Shown piece after piece: positions 26,047 through 34,299 of a stretch of 64,000 bases of DNA; the first letter of the stretch is position 1, and every line of letters begins with the position of its first letter. The position numbers were made by a program, and so were the translations under genes. The notes under the pieces are model-generated. The model was not told where the DNA came from. It saw only the letters and a list, made by a program, of their open reading frames with translations, and made no database searches. Source of the stretch: Pseudomonas sp. DTU12.3 (GTDB taxonomy: Bacteria; Pseudomonadota; Gammaproteobacteria; Pseudomonadales; Pseudomonadaceae); NCBI RefSeq assembly GCF_004124275.1, contig NZ_CP027218.1, forward strand, positions 4,405,501-4,469,500, in the 5' to 3' direction.

Positions 26047-26140
26047 CTATCGCTGGCAAGCCAGCTCCCACAGGTTATGAGTCGTACACAAAAATGTGAT
26101 TCAACTCGATTCTTGTGGAAGCTGGCTTGCCAGCGATGGG
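26047..26140. repeat. REPIN, class C
   Basis: Inverted arms built on GCTGGCTTGCCAGCGATGG at 26048-26072 and 26113-26139. It is a third REP family, the only copy in the window, and lies between the convergent SNF2 and phosphorylase genes. Confidence 0.85.
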
Positions 26141-26162
26141 GTCAACTCGGTCTCGGCAGGAC

Positions 26163-26900
26163 TCAGCCCTTGAGTACCCGCGCCAACGCCGACTTCACCT
26201 TGCCCATGCCGTCATGCAAAGCCTGCTCGATCTCGGCCATGGTAATCACTTCAGTGGTCTTGCCCGCAGCAGGGTTCACCACCAGCGCCAGACAGGCGTA
26301 ATCCAGCTCCAGCTCACGTGCCAGCGCCGCTTCCGGCATACCGGTCATGCCGACGATGTCGCAGCCATCACGCTCCAGACGCACGATCTCGGCCACGGTC
26401 TCCAGACGCGGGCCTTGAGTGCAGGCATACACGCCCTGATCGCTGTACTCGCAACCTTCGGCAGCCACGGCGGCAATCAATTGCTGACGCAGCGGTTCGC
26501 TGTAAGGAAAGCTGAAGTCGATGTGGGTGACATGCTCCAGATCATCTGCGAAATAGGTGTGTTCACGCCCGCTGGTGTAGTCGACGATCTGATGCGGCAC
26601 GCAGAAATGCCCGGTGCCCATCGCCGAATGAATCCCGCCCACGGCGTTCACCGCGATGATCGCCTCGGCACCCGCCTGCTTCAACGCCCACAGATTGGCG
26701 CGGTAGTTGACCTTGTGCGGCGGAAAGCGGTGCGGGTGGCCGTGACGGGCGAGGAACAGCACTTCCTTGCCAGCGTATTCGCCGATCTGTACTTCGGCTG
26801 AGGGTGCGCCGTAGGGCGTGTCGACTGCCAGCGACTGACGAATGCTCAGGCCTTCGAGCTGGGTCAGGCCGGTGCCACCGATGATTGCGTAAACGGTCAT
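26163..26900 (-). CDS. S-methyl-5'-thioinosine phosphorylase
   Basis: 245 residues of the purine nucleoside phosphorylase/MTAP family, with GTGLTQLEG (phosphate loop), RHGHPHRFPPHKVNYRAN and MTGMPEAALARELELDY. At the base-recognition site it reads LVVNPAAGK, with an asparagine, instead of the TDYDCW found in adenine-specific MTAPs. This favours a 6-oxopurine substrate. The P. aeruginosa counterpart (PA3004) is a methylthioinosine phosphorylase, so the role is recycling of methylthioadenosine from polyamine synthesis and quorum signals after deamination. It is 12 bases downstream of nagZ, in one operon. Confidence 0.88.
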   Translation of the reverse strand: MTVYAIIGGTGLTQLEGLSIRQSLAVDTPYGAPSAEVQIGEYAGKEVLFLARHGHPHRFPPHKVNYRANLWALKQAGAEAIIAVNAVGGIHSAMGTGHFCVPHQIVDYTSGREHTYFADDLEHVTHIDFSFPYSEPLRQQLIAAVAAEGCEYSDQGVYACTQGPRLETVAEIVRLERDGCDIVGMTGMPEAALARELELDYACLALVVNPAAGKTTEVITMAEIEQALHDGMGKVKSALARVLKG

Positions 26901-26912
26901 AGCGAAAAATCC

Positions 26913-27923
26913 TTAATCGATCAGTTGAGCGTCTTTGAGCGCGCCGATAGCGGTGAGCCAGCGCGGATCCTGGCGATAATCGGTGCTGGCGAATGCCTGA
27001 CCGCGCATCCGCGCGATTCGCGCCGATGGCTTGACCTTCATCCGTTGCGCCGCACTGAGGGCCAGTTCGGCAGCGGCGCGGTCGTTGCACACCAGGCCCA
27101 TGTCGCAGCCGGCAGTGAGCGCGGCCTCGATGCGGCTCGCGGCGTCGCCGACCACGTGCGCACCGGCCATCGACAGGTCATCGCTGAAGATCACACCGTC
27201 GAACTGCAATTCGCCGCGCAAGATGTCCTGCAACCAGCGCCGCGAGAAGCCGGCAGGCTGTGAATCGACCTGCGGATAGATGACGTGCGCCGGCATGATT
27301 GCGGCCAGTTGCTTGCTGAGTTTGGCGAAGGGCACAAGGTCGTTGGCGCGGATTTCGTCGAGGCTGCGTTCGTCATTCGGGATCGCGACGTGGGAATCGG
27401 CTTCGGCCCAGCCATGACCGGGGAAGTGCTTGCCGGTGGCCGCCATGCCCGCGCTGTTCATGCCGCGAATGAATGCCCCGGCGAGCAGTGCGGCACGCTC
27501 GGGGTCACCTTCAAATGAACGGGTGCCGACCACGGCGCTGCGCTGGTAATCCAGATCAAGCACTGGGGCAAAGCTCAGGTCGAGGCCGACGGCCAGCACT
27601 TCGGTGGCCATGATCCAGCCGCATTGCTCGGCGAGGTATTCGGCATTCGGGTTGTCGGCAATGGCGCGCATCGCTGGCAGGCGTACGAAGCCTTGGCGCA
27701 GGCGCTGCACGCGACCGCCCTCTTGATCGACGGCCAACAGCAAATCCGGGCGAATCGCGCGAATCGCTGCGCTGAGCTCGCGCACCTGACGCGGATGCTC
27801 AATGTTGCGCGCAAAAATGATCAGGCCGCCCACTTCGGGCTGACGCAACAATTGGCGATCTTCAGCCGTCAGCCAAGTACCGGCGACGTCCACCATCAAC
27901 GAGCCTTGCAGGCCAGCAGTCAT
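26913..27923 (-). CDS. nagZ: Beta-N-acetylhexosaminidase NagZ
   Basis: 336 residues, glycoside hydrolase family 3. NagZ cleaves N-acetylglucosamine from recycled anhydro-muropeptides in the cytoplasm, producing the signals sensed by AmpR in organisms that carry ampC. Motifs: AVDQEGGRVQRL, the flexible catalytic loop with its histidine and aspartate in TGKHFPGHGWAEADSH, and VIFSDDLSMAGA with the nucleophile aspartate. GGAA lies 5 bases before the ATG. It is first in the operon with the phosphorylase. A hairpin-rich leader precedes it. Confidence 0.95.
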   Translation of the reverse strand: MTAGLQGSLMVDVAGTWLTAEDRQLLRQPEVGGLIIFARNIEHPRQVRELSAAIRAIRPDLLLAVDQEGGRVQRLRQGFVRLPAMRAIADNPNAEYLAEQCGWIMATEVLAVGLDLSFAPVLDLDYQRSAVVGTRSFEGDPERAALLAGAFIRGMNSAGMAATGKHFPGHGWAEADSHVAIPNDERSLDEIRANDLVPFAKLSKQLAAIMPAHVIYPQVDSQPAGFSRRWLQDILRGELQFDGVIFSDDLSMAGAHVVGDAASRIEAALTAGCDMGLVCNDRAAAELALSAAQRMKVKPSARIARMRGQAFASTDYRQDPRWLTAIGALKDAQLID

Positions 27924-27944
27924 AGAAATTCCTTGAAAACGAAA

Positions 27945-28015
27945 AACCCGATGCGCAGAAAATCGCTACCGTGAGCAATGCTCGGCAGGTCGGCAATTTC
28001 TGTTTGGATCGGGTT
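27945..28015 (-). ncRNA. Candidate structured leader or psrA terminator upstream of nagZ
   Basis: On the minus strand three nested dyads can form: an outer stem AACCCGAT / ATCGGGTT, a middle stem AAATTGC / GCGATTT, and an inner hairpin around GAGCATTGCTC. The outer stem ends in a T run (TTTTTCGTTTTC), and the nagZ ribosome binding site AAGGA follows at once. It may end psrA transcription or act as a leader for nagZ. Known riboswitch classes are not recognised. Confidence 0.4.
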
Positions 28016-28081
28016 CAGAACGAGAGTCGGCATGGGCGGCTAGCTTAGCGGATACCAGCTGCCGCGCCCACCCGTGCGCGG

Positions 28082-28789
28082 TTAAACCTTGGCGGCGACC
28101 GGCGTTGATTTGCTGCGCGGACGCAGTTGTGCGGTGGCCATCGCCGTGTCAGTGACACCAGTTTCGGCGCGCATGCCTGCGGCAAGGAACGGCACCATCA
28201 GGCGCATGACTTGTTCGATGGAGGTGTTGACGCCGAAATCGGTCTCGGCGATTGCGCGCAACGCCTTGATACCGGACATGCTGAATGCGGCGGCGCCGAG
28301 CATGAAGTGCACACGCCAGAACAGCTCGATCGGAGGAATACGTGGCGCGGCCTCGTTGACCAGCAGCATGTAGCGGCGGAACACCTTGCCGTACATGTCT
28401 TCCAGATAACGGCGCAAGTGGCCCTGGCTCTGACTGAATGCGAGGCCGAGCAAGCGCATGAAGATCGACAGATCGTTGCCGCTGCGAGGCTGAACCACGA
28501 GGGCCTGCTCGACGAGGATTTCCAGCAGTTCTTCGAGCGTCGGCTTGTTTTCAGGCTTGGCCTGGCGACGCTCCAGCTCTTTGTCGAGGCTGATGCAGAA
28601 CGGCCCGAGGAAGCGCGAGAACACCGCCTGAATCAGGGCTTTTTTCGAGCCGAAATGATAGTTGACTGCTGCCAGGTTGACGCCAGCCTTGCTGGTGATC
28701 AAACGCAATGAGGTTTCAGCGAAACCTTTCTCCGCGAACAACTGCTCGGCAGCATCAAGAATGCGTTCAACGGTTTCCGACTGGGCCAT
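28082..28789 (-). CDS. psrA: TetR-family fatty-acid responsive regulator PsrA
   Basis: 235 residues from the ATG at 28789 (MAQSETVERILDAAEQLF), with GGAG upstream. The N-terminal helix-turn-helix (about 25-50: SLRLITSKAGVNLAAVNYHFGSKKALI) and the C-terminal ligand domain are nearly the same as in P. aeruginosa PsrA. Family knowledge: PsrA represses beta-oxidation genes and itself, is released by long-chain fatty acids, and activates rpoS. Two matching operators lie just upstream, and a candidate one precedes fadB in this window. Divergent from lexA. Confidence 0.95.
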   Translation of the reverse strand: MAQSETVERILDAAEQLFAEKGFAETSLRLITSKAGVNLAAVNYHFGSKKALIQAVFSRFLGPFCISLDKELERRQAKPENKPTLEELLEILVEQALVVQPRSGNDLSIFMRLLGLAFSQSQGHLRRYLEDMYGKVFRRYMLLVNEAAPRIPPIELFWRVHFMLGAAAFSMSGIKALRAIAETDFGVNTSIEQVMRLMVPFLAAGMRAETGVTDTAMATAQLRPRSKSTPVAAKV

Positions 28790-28804
28790 GGCTACTCCGC
28801 CTGA

Positions 28805-28831
28805 CAAACACTTGTTTGAAACATACGTTTC
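28805..28831. promoter_or_regulatory. Tandem PsrA operators (psrA autoregulation)
   Basis: CAAACACTTGTTTG (28805-28818) is a perfect CAAAC-N4-GTTTG palindrome, the known PsrA site. It is directly followed by GAAACATACGTTTC (28818-28831), a second perfect palindrome of the same layout. Both lie 16-42 bases before the psrA start. Confidence 0.85.
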
Positions 28832-28973
28832 AGCCTGTGCGTTGTCAAGCCTGCCGGTTCGTTTTGGGAATGGTCGGTCAGCTATTTAACCACACAACCC
28901 CGGCGCTTTTATAAGCAGCGCTGCCGACCGTCCGGCGGCGGGCAAAAAAACGGGCATTGCCAAGACCGTTTCA

Positions 28974-29008
28974 CTGTATATAATCCCAGTCACTGTATAA
29001 AAAGACAG
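28974..29008. promoter_or_regulatory. Two LexA (SOS) boxes before lexA
   Basis: CTGTATATAATCCCAG (28974-28989) and CTGTATAAAAAGACAG (28993-29008) follow CTGT-N8-ACAG; the second is exact and the first has one changed base (CCAG). The TATATAAT in the first may be the -10 element, so LexA binding would block its own promoter. Confidence 0.9.
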
Positions 29009-29018
29009 AGCGATCATT

Positions 29019-29627
29019 ATGCTAAAGCTGACGCCACGCCAAGCCGAGATTCTGGCCTTTATCAAACGTTGCCTCGAAGACAATGGTTATCCGCCAACCC
29101 GTGCGGAAATCGCTCAGGAACTGGGCTTCAAGTCGCCGAACGCGGCAGAAGAACACCTCAAGGCCCTGGCCCGCAAAGGCGCCATCGAGATGACCCCGGG
29201 CGCCTCGCGAGGCATTCGCATTCCTGGCTTCGAAGCCAAGGCTGACGACTCTACCCTGCCGATCATTGGCCGTGTCGCTGCCGGCGCGCCGATCCTCGCT
29301 CAGCAGCACATCGAAGAATCCTGCAACATCAATCCCGCCTTCTTCCACCCGCGCGCCGACTATCTGTTGCGCGTGCACGGTATGAGCATGAAGGACATCG
29401 GCATTTTCGATGGTGACCTGCTGGCCGTCCACACTACTCGCGAAGCGCGCAATGGCCAGGTTGTCGTCGCCCGCATCGGCGATGAAGTGACCGTCAAACG
29501 CTTCAAGCGTGAAGGCAGCAAGGTCTGGCTGATGGCCGAAAACCCTGAGTTCGCCCCTATCGAAGTCGACCTGAAAGATCAGGAACTGGTGATCGAAGGC
29601 TTGAGTGTCGGCGTAATCCGCCGCTAA
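29019..29627 (+). CDS. lexA: LexA repressor
   Basis: 202 residues. A winged helix-turn-helix (about 1-65) is followed by the self-cleaving S24 peptidase domain: cleavage pair A88-G89 in GRVAAGAP, nucleophile S123 in HGMSMKDIG and general base K160 in VTVKRF. LexA represses the SOS regulon until RecA filaments trigger self-cleavage. Two SOS boxes lie 10-45 bases upstream, so it is autoregulated. The SulA gene begins 10 bases after the stop, forming an SOS operon. Divergent from psrA across about 230 bases. Confidence 0.97.
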   Translation: MLKLTPRQAEILAFIKRCLEDNGYPPTRAEIAQELGFKSPNAAEEHLKALARKGAIEMTPGASRGIRIPGFEAKADDSTLPIIGRVAAGAPILAQQHIEESCNINPAFFHPRADYLLRVHGMSMKDIGIFDGDLLAVHTTREARNGQVVVARIGDEVTVKRFKREGSKVWLMAENPEFAPIEVDLKDQELVIEGLSVGVIRR

Positions 29628-29637
29628 AGGAGGCTTT

Positions 29638-30111
29638 ATGCAGTTCCCACACATACCTCAGCAAACACAACTGCCTTTATTCGAAGCGTTTCTGGCGCAA
29701 CCAATGGCACCGACCCTAAAAGAAGTGGTCGAGCGCCCCTGGAATGCCGAACCTGAAGTATTCAGTGAGCTGTCACTGCGCGGTGCGGCCGGGAACTGCC
29801 TGAACCTGCTTGCCCCGATCCTTCGCGAACTGAGCGAAGATCAGGACGCCCGCTGGCTGACGCTGATTGCACCGCCAGCGAGCCTGACGCAAACCTGGCT
29901 GCGGGATGCCGGCCTGAATCGTGAACGCATTCTACTGCTGCAACCGCGAGGCACTCAGAGCGCCCAGCAACTGGCGTGCGAAGCATTGCGCCTGGGCCGC
30001 AGCCACACAGTGGTCACCTGGCTCAATCCGTTGAACAGCAGTTCGCGGCAACAGCTGATCAGCGCTGCACGTACGGGCGACGCTCAAAGCCTGAATATTC
30101 GTTTGGGCTGA
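29638..30111 (+). CDS. sulA: SOS-induced cell division inhibitor SulA
   Basis: 157 residues, the second gene of the lexA-sulA operon, with AAAGGAGG 4-11 bases before the ATG. SulA binds FtsZ and stops division during DNA damage. The protein is RecA/SulA-fold like, with LSLRGAAGNCLNLLAPILREL and the later DARWLTLIAPPASLTQTWLRDAG. The order lexA-sulA is typical of Pseudomonas and puts sulA under the LexA boxes at 28974-29008. There is no membrane segment. Confidence 0.92.
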   Translation: MQFPHIPQQTQLPLFEAFLAQPMAPTLKEVVERPWNAEPEVFSELSLRGAAGNCLNLLAPILRELSEDQDARWLTLIAPPASLTQTWLRDAGLNRERILLLQPRGTQSAQQLACEALRLGRSHTVVTWLNPLNSSSRQQLISAARTGDAQSLNIRLG

Positions 30112-30209
30112 TTAGCGATTAAAAAGCGCTGTGTGAAGCGCAGGGCTTCTCCAGGGACAGAGAAGCCGATCTGAAGCGGCAATGACAAAAAGCTGAAAAT
30201 AGGCGGGGA

Positions 30210-30443
30210 TCAATGAAGAACCCGCGGCCCCTCGTCCTTATCAAATTCGCCTTCAATCATTCGACCTGCCATCTGCACGCCGACGCTCAACATCGCCTTG
30301 GCGATTTCCACGTGCTGGCCCTGCAGGAAGGTCTTGGCATCCTCGGAGAAATCCAGAGTCACCAGAGAACCTTCGTCCTCAGCCCTGCGCAGTTCGATTC
30401 GGCCGTCTGGTAACTCGACAATTTCTAGAAAGGACGTTGGCAT
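30210..30443 (-). CDS. Conserved hypothetical protein
   Basis: A 77-residue acidic cytoplasmic protein (MPTSFLEIVELPDGRIELRR, then EDEGSLVTLDFSEDAKTFL). The first 35 residues read as two or three beta strands and the rest as one helix. GGAG precedes the ATG by 11 bases. It lies where P. aeruginosa has PA3009, between sulA and the PA3010-like gene. No catalytic or metal motif is visible. Function unknown. Confidence 0.75.
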   Translation of the reverse strand: MPTSFLEIVELPDGRIELRRAEDEGSLVTLDFSEDAKTFLQGQHVEIAKAMLSVGVQMAGRMIEGEFDKDEGPRVLH

Positions 30444-30549
30444 ATAGGTCTGTTCTCCACGAAAGGCAGGGATTATATAGACATCATTCAGGCTTCGCTC
30501 GGGATCTTGACCAGCAGCATGTTTCAGATTGCCACCGAGTCAATACCTG

Positions 30550-31074
30550 TCAGCACTCGTTCAAACCTTCGCGAAACCGGATGGCCAGACCCTTGAGGTT
30601 CTGCCGCCAGCTCTCCAGCTCTTCCCGGCTCAATTCCCGCGGCGCCTCTGCTTCATCCAGATTAACCGCCTGAATCAACGGCTGTGTCACATCACCCTTG
30701 GGCTTGTGCGGAACCCGTGGTGGCTGGAACAGCGCCGAGTGCGCCGCCAACAGCTTCGCCAGCCAGGTTTCCGGATTACCCGCCAACTCGACCATTTCAG
30801 CCAGTTCGGGAATCGCGATCGACTCCAGCACTTCACGCGTCAATAACGCCTCCGCTCGTGGCGCGCTAGCCTGAGGCAGGCGATAGAATCCGGCAATCTC
30901 ATGACACAGCCCCAACAGCGCGCCGTAGAGATGAAACAACGCCGATTCACGACCAGCCTGAATCAGCGCCAGAGAATTCATCGCCCGCCCTTCTTCAGCG
31001 CGAGCCAAGGCTTCCAGCGAAAGGCCGGCGAAATAGATCTTCTGGTTGGTACGGGTATAGAGTTCGTGGGCCAT
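30550..31074 (-). CDS. DUF6586-like conserved hypothetical protein
   Basis: 174 residues from the ATG at 31074 (MAHELYTRTNQKIYFAGLSL), which has GGAG 9 bases upstream; an upstream in-frame start would add five residues. All-helical prediction, with a leucine-rich stretch LIQAGRESALFHLYGALLGLCHEIAGFYRL. There is no signal peptide. It corresponds to PA3010 by position and is likely in the same direction as the small gene after it. Function unknown; the helical bundle gives no reliable hint. Confidence 0.75.
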   Translation of the reverse strand: MAHELYTRTNQKIYFAGLSLEALARAEEGRAMNSLALIQAGRESALFHLYGALLGLCHEIAGFYRLPQASAPRAEALLTREVLESIAIPELAEMVELAGNPETWLAKLLAAHSALFQPPRVPHKPKGDVTQPLIQAVNLDEAEAPRELSREELESWRQNLKGLAIRFREGLNEC

Positions 31075-31158
31075 GAAGGCAGTCTCCACAACGAAATAAT
31101 TGCTTCACACAGGCCGGACAGTGTCGTGGATCAGTTGATCCAACCGCAAGCACAAAAC

Positions 31159-31202
31159 AAAAAGGCCGCATGAGAACCCGAGGGTTCTCATGCGGCCTTT
31201 GC
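31159..31202. terminator. Strong bidirectional terminator downstream of topA
   Basis: A 19-bp perfect stem (31161-31179 with its complement ending at 31200) has a 2-4 base loop, A-rich before and ending in TTT. It ends topA on the minus strand. Confidence 0.85.
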
Positions 31203-31218
31203 AGTATCGGACTAACGC

Positions 31219-33849
31219 TTACTCAGCCTTGGCCTTTGTACGTTTGTCTTCAACCGTCCACTTGCCGCCGTCGTAGAAAGCCTTCCAACCGGTAGGCTTG
31301 CCGTCGACTTCGGTCTGCACATATTGCTCCTTGGTCTTGCGGCTGTAGCGGATGACCGCTGGCAGGCCGTCAGGATCCTTCTTCGGAGCGTCGCAGAGGA
31401 AGTGGTACTTCGGATCGATTTCGTCCTTGTGCGGCACAATCTCGATCACCAACGGAGCACGGGTCTCGCGGTTTTTCGGGAACTGGCTGGCCGCCAGGAA
31501 CAGGCCGGAGGCACCGTCGCGCAGGATATAGGTGTCGTTGACCTTTTCGCATTTCAGCTCAGGCATCTTCACCGGGTCCATCTTCGGCGGCGCCGCGTCA
31601 CCACTCTTCAGCAGTTTGCGGGTGTTCTTGCAGGTCGGGTTGGTGCAGCCGAAGAACTTGCCGAAGCGGCCGGTCTTGAGTTGCATCTCGCTGCCGCACT
31701 TGTCGCATTCCAGGCTCGGACCTTCGTAGCCTTTGATGCGATAGCTGCCCTCTTCGATTTCGTAGCCGGCGCAGTCCGGGTTGTTACCGCAGATGTGCAG
31801 CTTGCGTTTCTCGTCGAGCAGGTAAGCGTCCATCGCCGTGCTGCAGATCGGGCAGCGATGCTTGCCGCGCAGCACCAGCGATTCCGATTCGCCCTCGTCG
31901 TCCGCAGCGATTTCATCGCCCGGCACCAGATTGACGGTGGCCTTGCAGCGCTCTTTCGGCGGCAGGCTGTAGCCCGAGCAACCGAGGAACACGCCGGTCG
32001 ATGCGGTACGAATCTGCATCGGACGGCCGCAAGTGGTGCACGGAATATCGGTCATGACCGGCTGGTTGGCACGCATGCCGCTGTCCGGGTTTTCGGCCAC
32101 TTCGAGTTTCTTTTTGAAGTCGCCGTAGAACTCGTCCAGCACGTTTTTCCAGTCGCGCTCGCCCTGCGCCACGTCATCGAGGTTCTCTTCCATGCCGGCG
32201 GTAAAGCCGTAATCCATCAGGTTCGAGAAGCTTTCGGACAGACGCTCGGTAACAATGTCGCCCATCTTTTCCGAATAGAAACGACGGTTATGCAGGGTCA
32301 CGTAACCGCGATCCTGAATGGTAGAAATGATCGCGGCGTACGTCGAAGGACGACCGATGCCGCGTTTTTCCATTTCTTTAACCAGGCTCGCTTCCGAATA
32401 ACGCGCCGGCGGCTTGGTGAAATGCTGGGACGGATCAAGCTTGATCAGCTTCATCACGTCGCCCTGCGCCATATCTGGCAGAACGTCGTCATCGCCTGGT
32501 TTGGCGATCTGCGGCATGACACGGGTGTAACCGTCGAACTTGAGGATGCGGCCTTTGGCACGCAGCTCGAAATCGCCAGCGCCGACGCTGACAGTAGTCG
32601 ACAGATATTGTGCCGGCAGCATCTGGCAAGCGAGGAACTGGCGCCAGATCAGCTCGTAGAGACGCTCAGCATCACGTTCCATGCCCGCCAGCTTGCTTGG
32701 AATGGTATTGGCGTCGGACGGACGAATCGCTTCGTGAGCCTCTTGTGCGCCTTCCTTGCTGCTGTAGACGTTCGGCGTTTCCGGCAGGTACTTCTTGCCG
32801 AACTCGTCTTCAATATAGGCACGCGCCATCGTCACGGCATCAGCCGAGAGGTTGGTCGAGTCGGTACGCATATAAGTGATGTAGCCGGCTTCGTACAGAC
32901 GCTGGGCCATCATCATGGTTTTCTTCACGCCGAAGCCCAGGCGGTTACTGGCAGCCTGTTGCAGGGTCGAGGTGATGAACGGTGCCGACGGCTTGCTGCT
33001 GGTCGGTTTGTCTTCGCGCTTAACGATGCTGTAGCTGGAAGACTTGAGCTTCTCCAGCGCCGCCATGGCCTGGGTTTCATTAAGCGGCTTGAAGGCTTCG
33101 CCTTTCTCGCGAGCCACTTCGAAACGCACGGTCGAGCCTTTGGTGGTGCCGAGATCGGCATGCACTTCCCAGTATTCTTCCGGGTTGAACGCACGAATCT
33201 CGCGCTCACGCTCAACTACCAGTTTCACGGCAACCGATTGCACGCGACCGGCAGACAGGCCACGGGCGATCTTTGCCCACAGCAACGGCGAAACCATGTA
33301 GCCAACAACGCGGTCGAGGAAGCGACGCGCCTGTTGAGCGTTGACACGATCGATGTCCAGCTCGCCCGGCTTGGAGAACGCTTCCTGAATCGCCTTCTTG
33401 GTGATTTCGTTGAACACCACGCGCTTGTAGCGGCTGTCGTCACCACCGATGGCTTCGCGCAGGTGCCAGGCAATGGCTTCCCCCTCGCGATCCAAGTCGG
33501 TTGCGAGATAGATGGTGTCAGCATCTTTGGCGAGCCGGCGCAGCTCTTCGATGACTTTCTCTTTGCCCGGGAGGATCTCGTACTTGGCTTTCCAGCCATG
33601 ATCGGGATCGACACCCATACGCGAGACCAGCTGCTTGCGCGCTTTCTCTTTCGGCGTGAGCACCGGACCTTCGCCCGCAGCAGCCTTGCCGCGCTTGGCG
33701 GCTGGCTCTTTGCTGGCGCTAGCCGAACCGCTGGTGGGCAGGTCTCGGATATGGCCGATACTCGACTTCACCACGTATTGGTTACCCAGATACTTGTTGA
33801 TGGTCTTGGCCTTAGCCGGGGATTCCACAATGACCAGCGATTTGCCCAT
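31219..33849 (-). CDS. topA: DNA topoisomerase I
   Basis: An 876-residue type IA topoisomerase that relaxes negative supercoils. The TOPRIM domain at the N-terminus (SLVIVESPAKAKTINKYLG, later LATDLDREGEAIAWHL) has the metal-binding acids. The active tyrosine lies in YITYMRTDSTNLS. The C-terminal part carries several zinc ribbons (CTTCGRPMQIR..., CPICSTAMDAYLL, CDKCGSEMQLKTGRFGKFFGC) and a lysine-rich tail. Only a weak ribosome binding site is seen before the ATG. The AT-rich stretch CTATATATAG at 33910-33919 may be part of the promoter. Confidence 0.97.
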   Translation of the reverse strand: MGKSLVIVESPAKAKTINKYLGNQYVVKSSIGHIRDLPTSGSASASKEPAAKRGKAAAGEGPVLTPKEKARKQLVSRMGVDPDHGWKAKYEILPGKEKVIEELRRLAKDADTIYLATDLDREGEAIAWHLREAIGGDDSRYKRVVFNEITKKAIQEAFSKPGELDIDRVNAQQARRFLDRVVGYMVSPLLWAKIARGLSAGRVQSVAVKLVVEREREIRAFNPEEYWEVHADLGTTKGSTVRFEVAREKGEAFKPLNETQAMAALEKLKSSSYSIVKREDKPTSSKPSAPFITSTLQQAASNRLGFGVKKTMMMAQRLYEAGYITYMRTDSTNLSADAVTMARAYIEDEFGKKYLPETPNVYSSKEGAQEAHEAIRPSDANTIPSKLAGMERDAERLYELIWRQFLACQMLPAQYLSTTVSVGAGDFELRAKGRILKFDGYTRVMPQIAKPGDDDVLPDMAQGDVMKLIKLDPSQHFTKPPARYSEASLVKEMEKRGIGRPSTYAAIISTIQDRGYVTLHNRRFYSEKMGDIVTERLSESFSNLMDYGFTAGMEENLDDVAQGERDWKNVLDEFYGDFKKKLEVAENPDSGMRANQPVMTDIPCTTCGRPMQIRTASTGVFLGCSGYSLPPKERCKATVNLVPGDEIAADDEGESESLVLRGKHRCPICSTAMDAYLLDEKRKLHICGNNPDCAGYEIEEGSYRIKGYEGPSLECDKCGSEMQLKTGRFGKFFGCTNPTCKNTRKLLKSGDAAPPKMDPVKMPELKCEKVNDTYILRDGASGLFLAASQFPKNRETRAPLVIEIVPHKDEIDPKYHFLCDAPKKDPDGLPAVIRYSRKTKEQYVQTEVDGKPTGWKAFYDGGKWTVEDKRTKAKAE

Positions 33850-33963
33850 GGATCAGAAAATTCCTGAATTCTAGAAGTGAAAGGCGGTTGGCGCCTGACG
33901 CGGCACCGCTATATATAGTTGATACAAGGTGAGGTCAAGCACAGGGTTCTGTGCGCACTCCCC

Positions 33964-34200
33964 TTACGCCTTGGAAAAAAGGCTCGGTTCGGCTTGCACC
34001 AAAGCAAAGCGTGGCACCTGCTCGCCGTCAACCTCGACCGACTCGAGAAACATGCTCAGAGGGCGCACCCAAAAGCCGTAATCCCCATACAGGGCTTGGT
34101 AAAAGACCACTTCTTCTTCGGTCTCGGAATGCCGCGCAACACTGAATACGCGGTACTGCGGACCTTTGTAATGTTGATAGAGCCCAGGTTGTATCGGCAT
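33964..34200 (-). CDS. DUF1653 domain protein
   Basis: 78 residues from the ATG at 34200, with GAGGG 7 bases upstream; a TTG six codons earlier is less likely. The motif GLYQHYKGPQYRVFSVARHSE and the later VVFYQALYGDYGFWVRP are diagnostic of DUF1653, a small beta-barrel family. No catalytic residues are known. It lies between topA and fadA as in P. aeruginosa. Function unknown. Confidence 0.85.
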   Translation of the reverse strand: MPIQPGLYQHYKGPQYRVFSVARHSETEEEVVFYQALYGDYGFWVRPLSMFLESVEVDGEQVPRFALVQAEPSLFSKA

Positions 34201-34246
34201 GCTTTGGCCCTCACTCAAATTTTTTCAAAATAAAAACAAAAATAAA

Positions 34247-34282
34247 TCCACAAAAACAAAAACCGGGGCACTTGGCCCCGGC
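34247..34282 (-). terminator. Terminator of the fadBA operon
   Basis: On the minus strand CCGGGGC-CAAGT-GCCCCGG forms a 7-bp GC stem followed by TTTTTGTTTTT. It is 18 bases after the fadA stop. Confidence 0.9.
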
Positions 34283-34299
34283 TTCCATCGACGAGACGC

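Noticed and set aside
31324..33867. Long plus-strand open frame opposite topA
   Set aside because: Shadow of a real gene in GC-rich DNA; its translation is compositionally skewed (His/Arg/Val/Leu rich) with no family resemblance.
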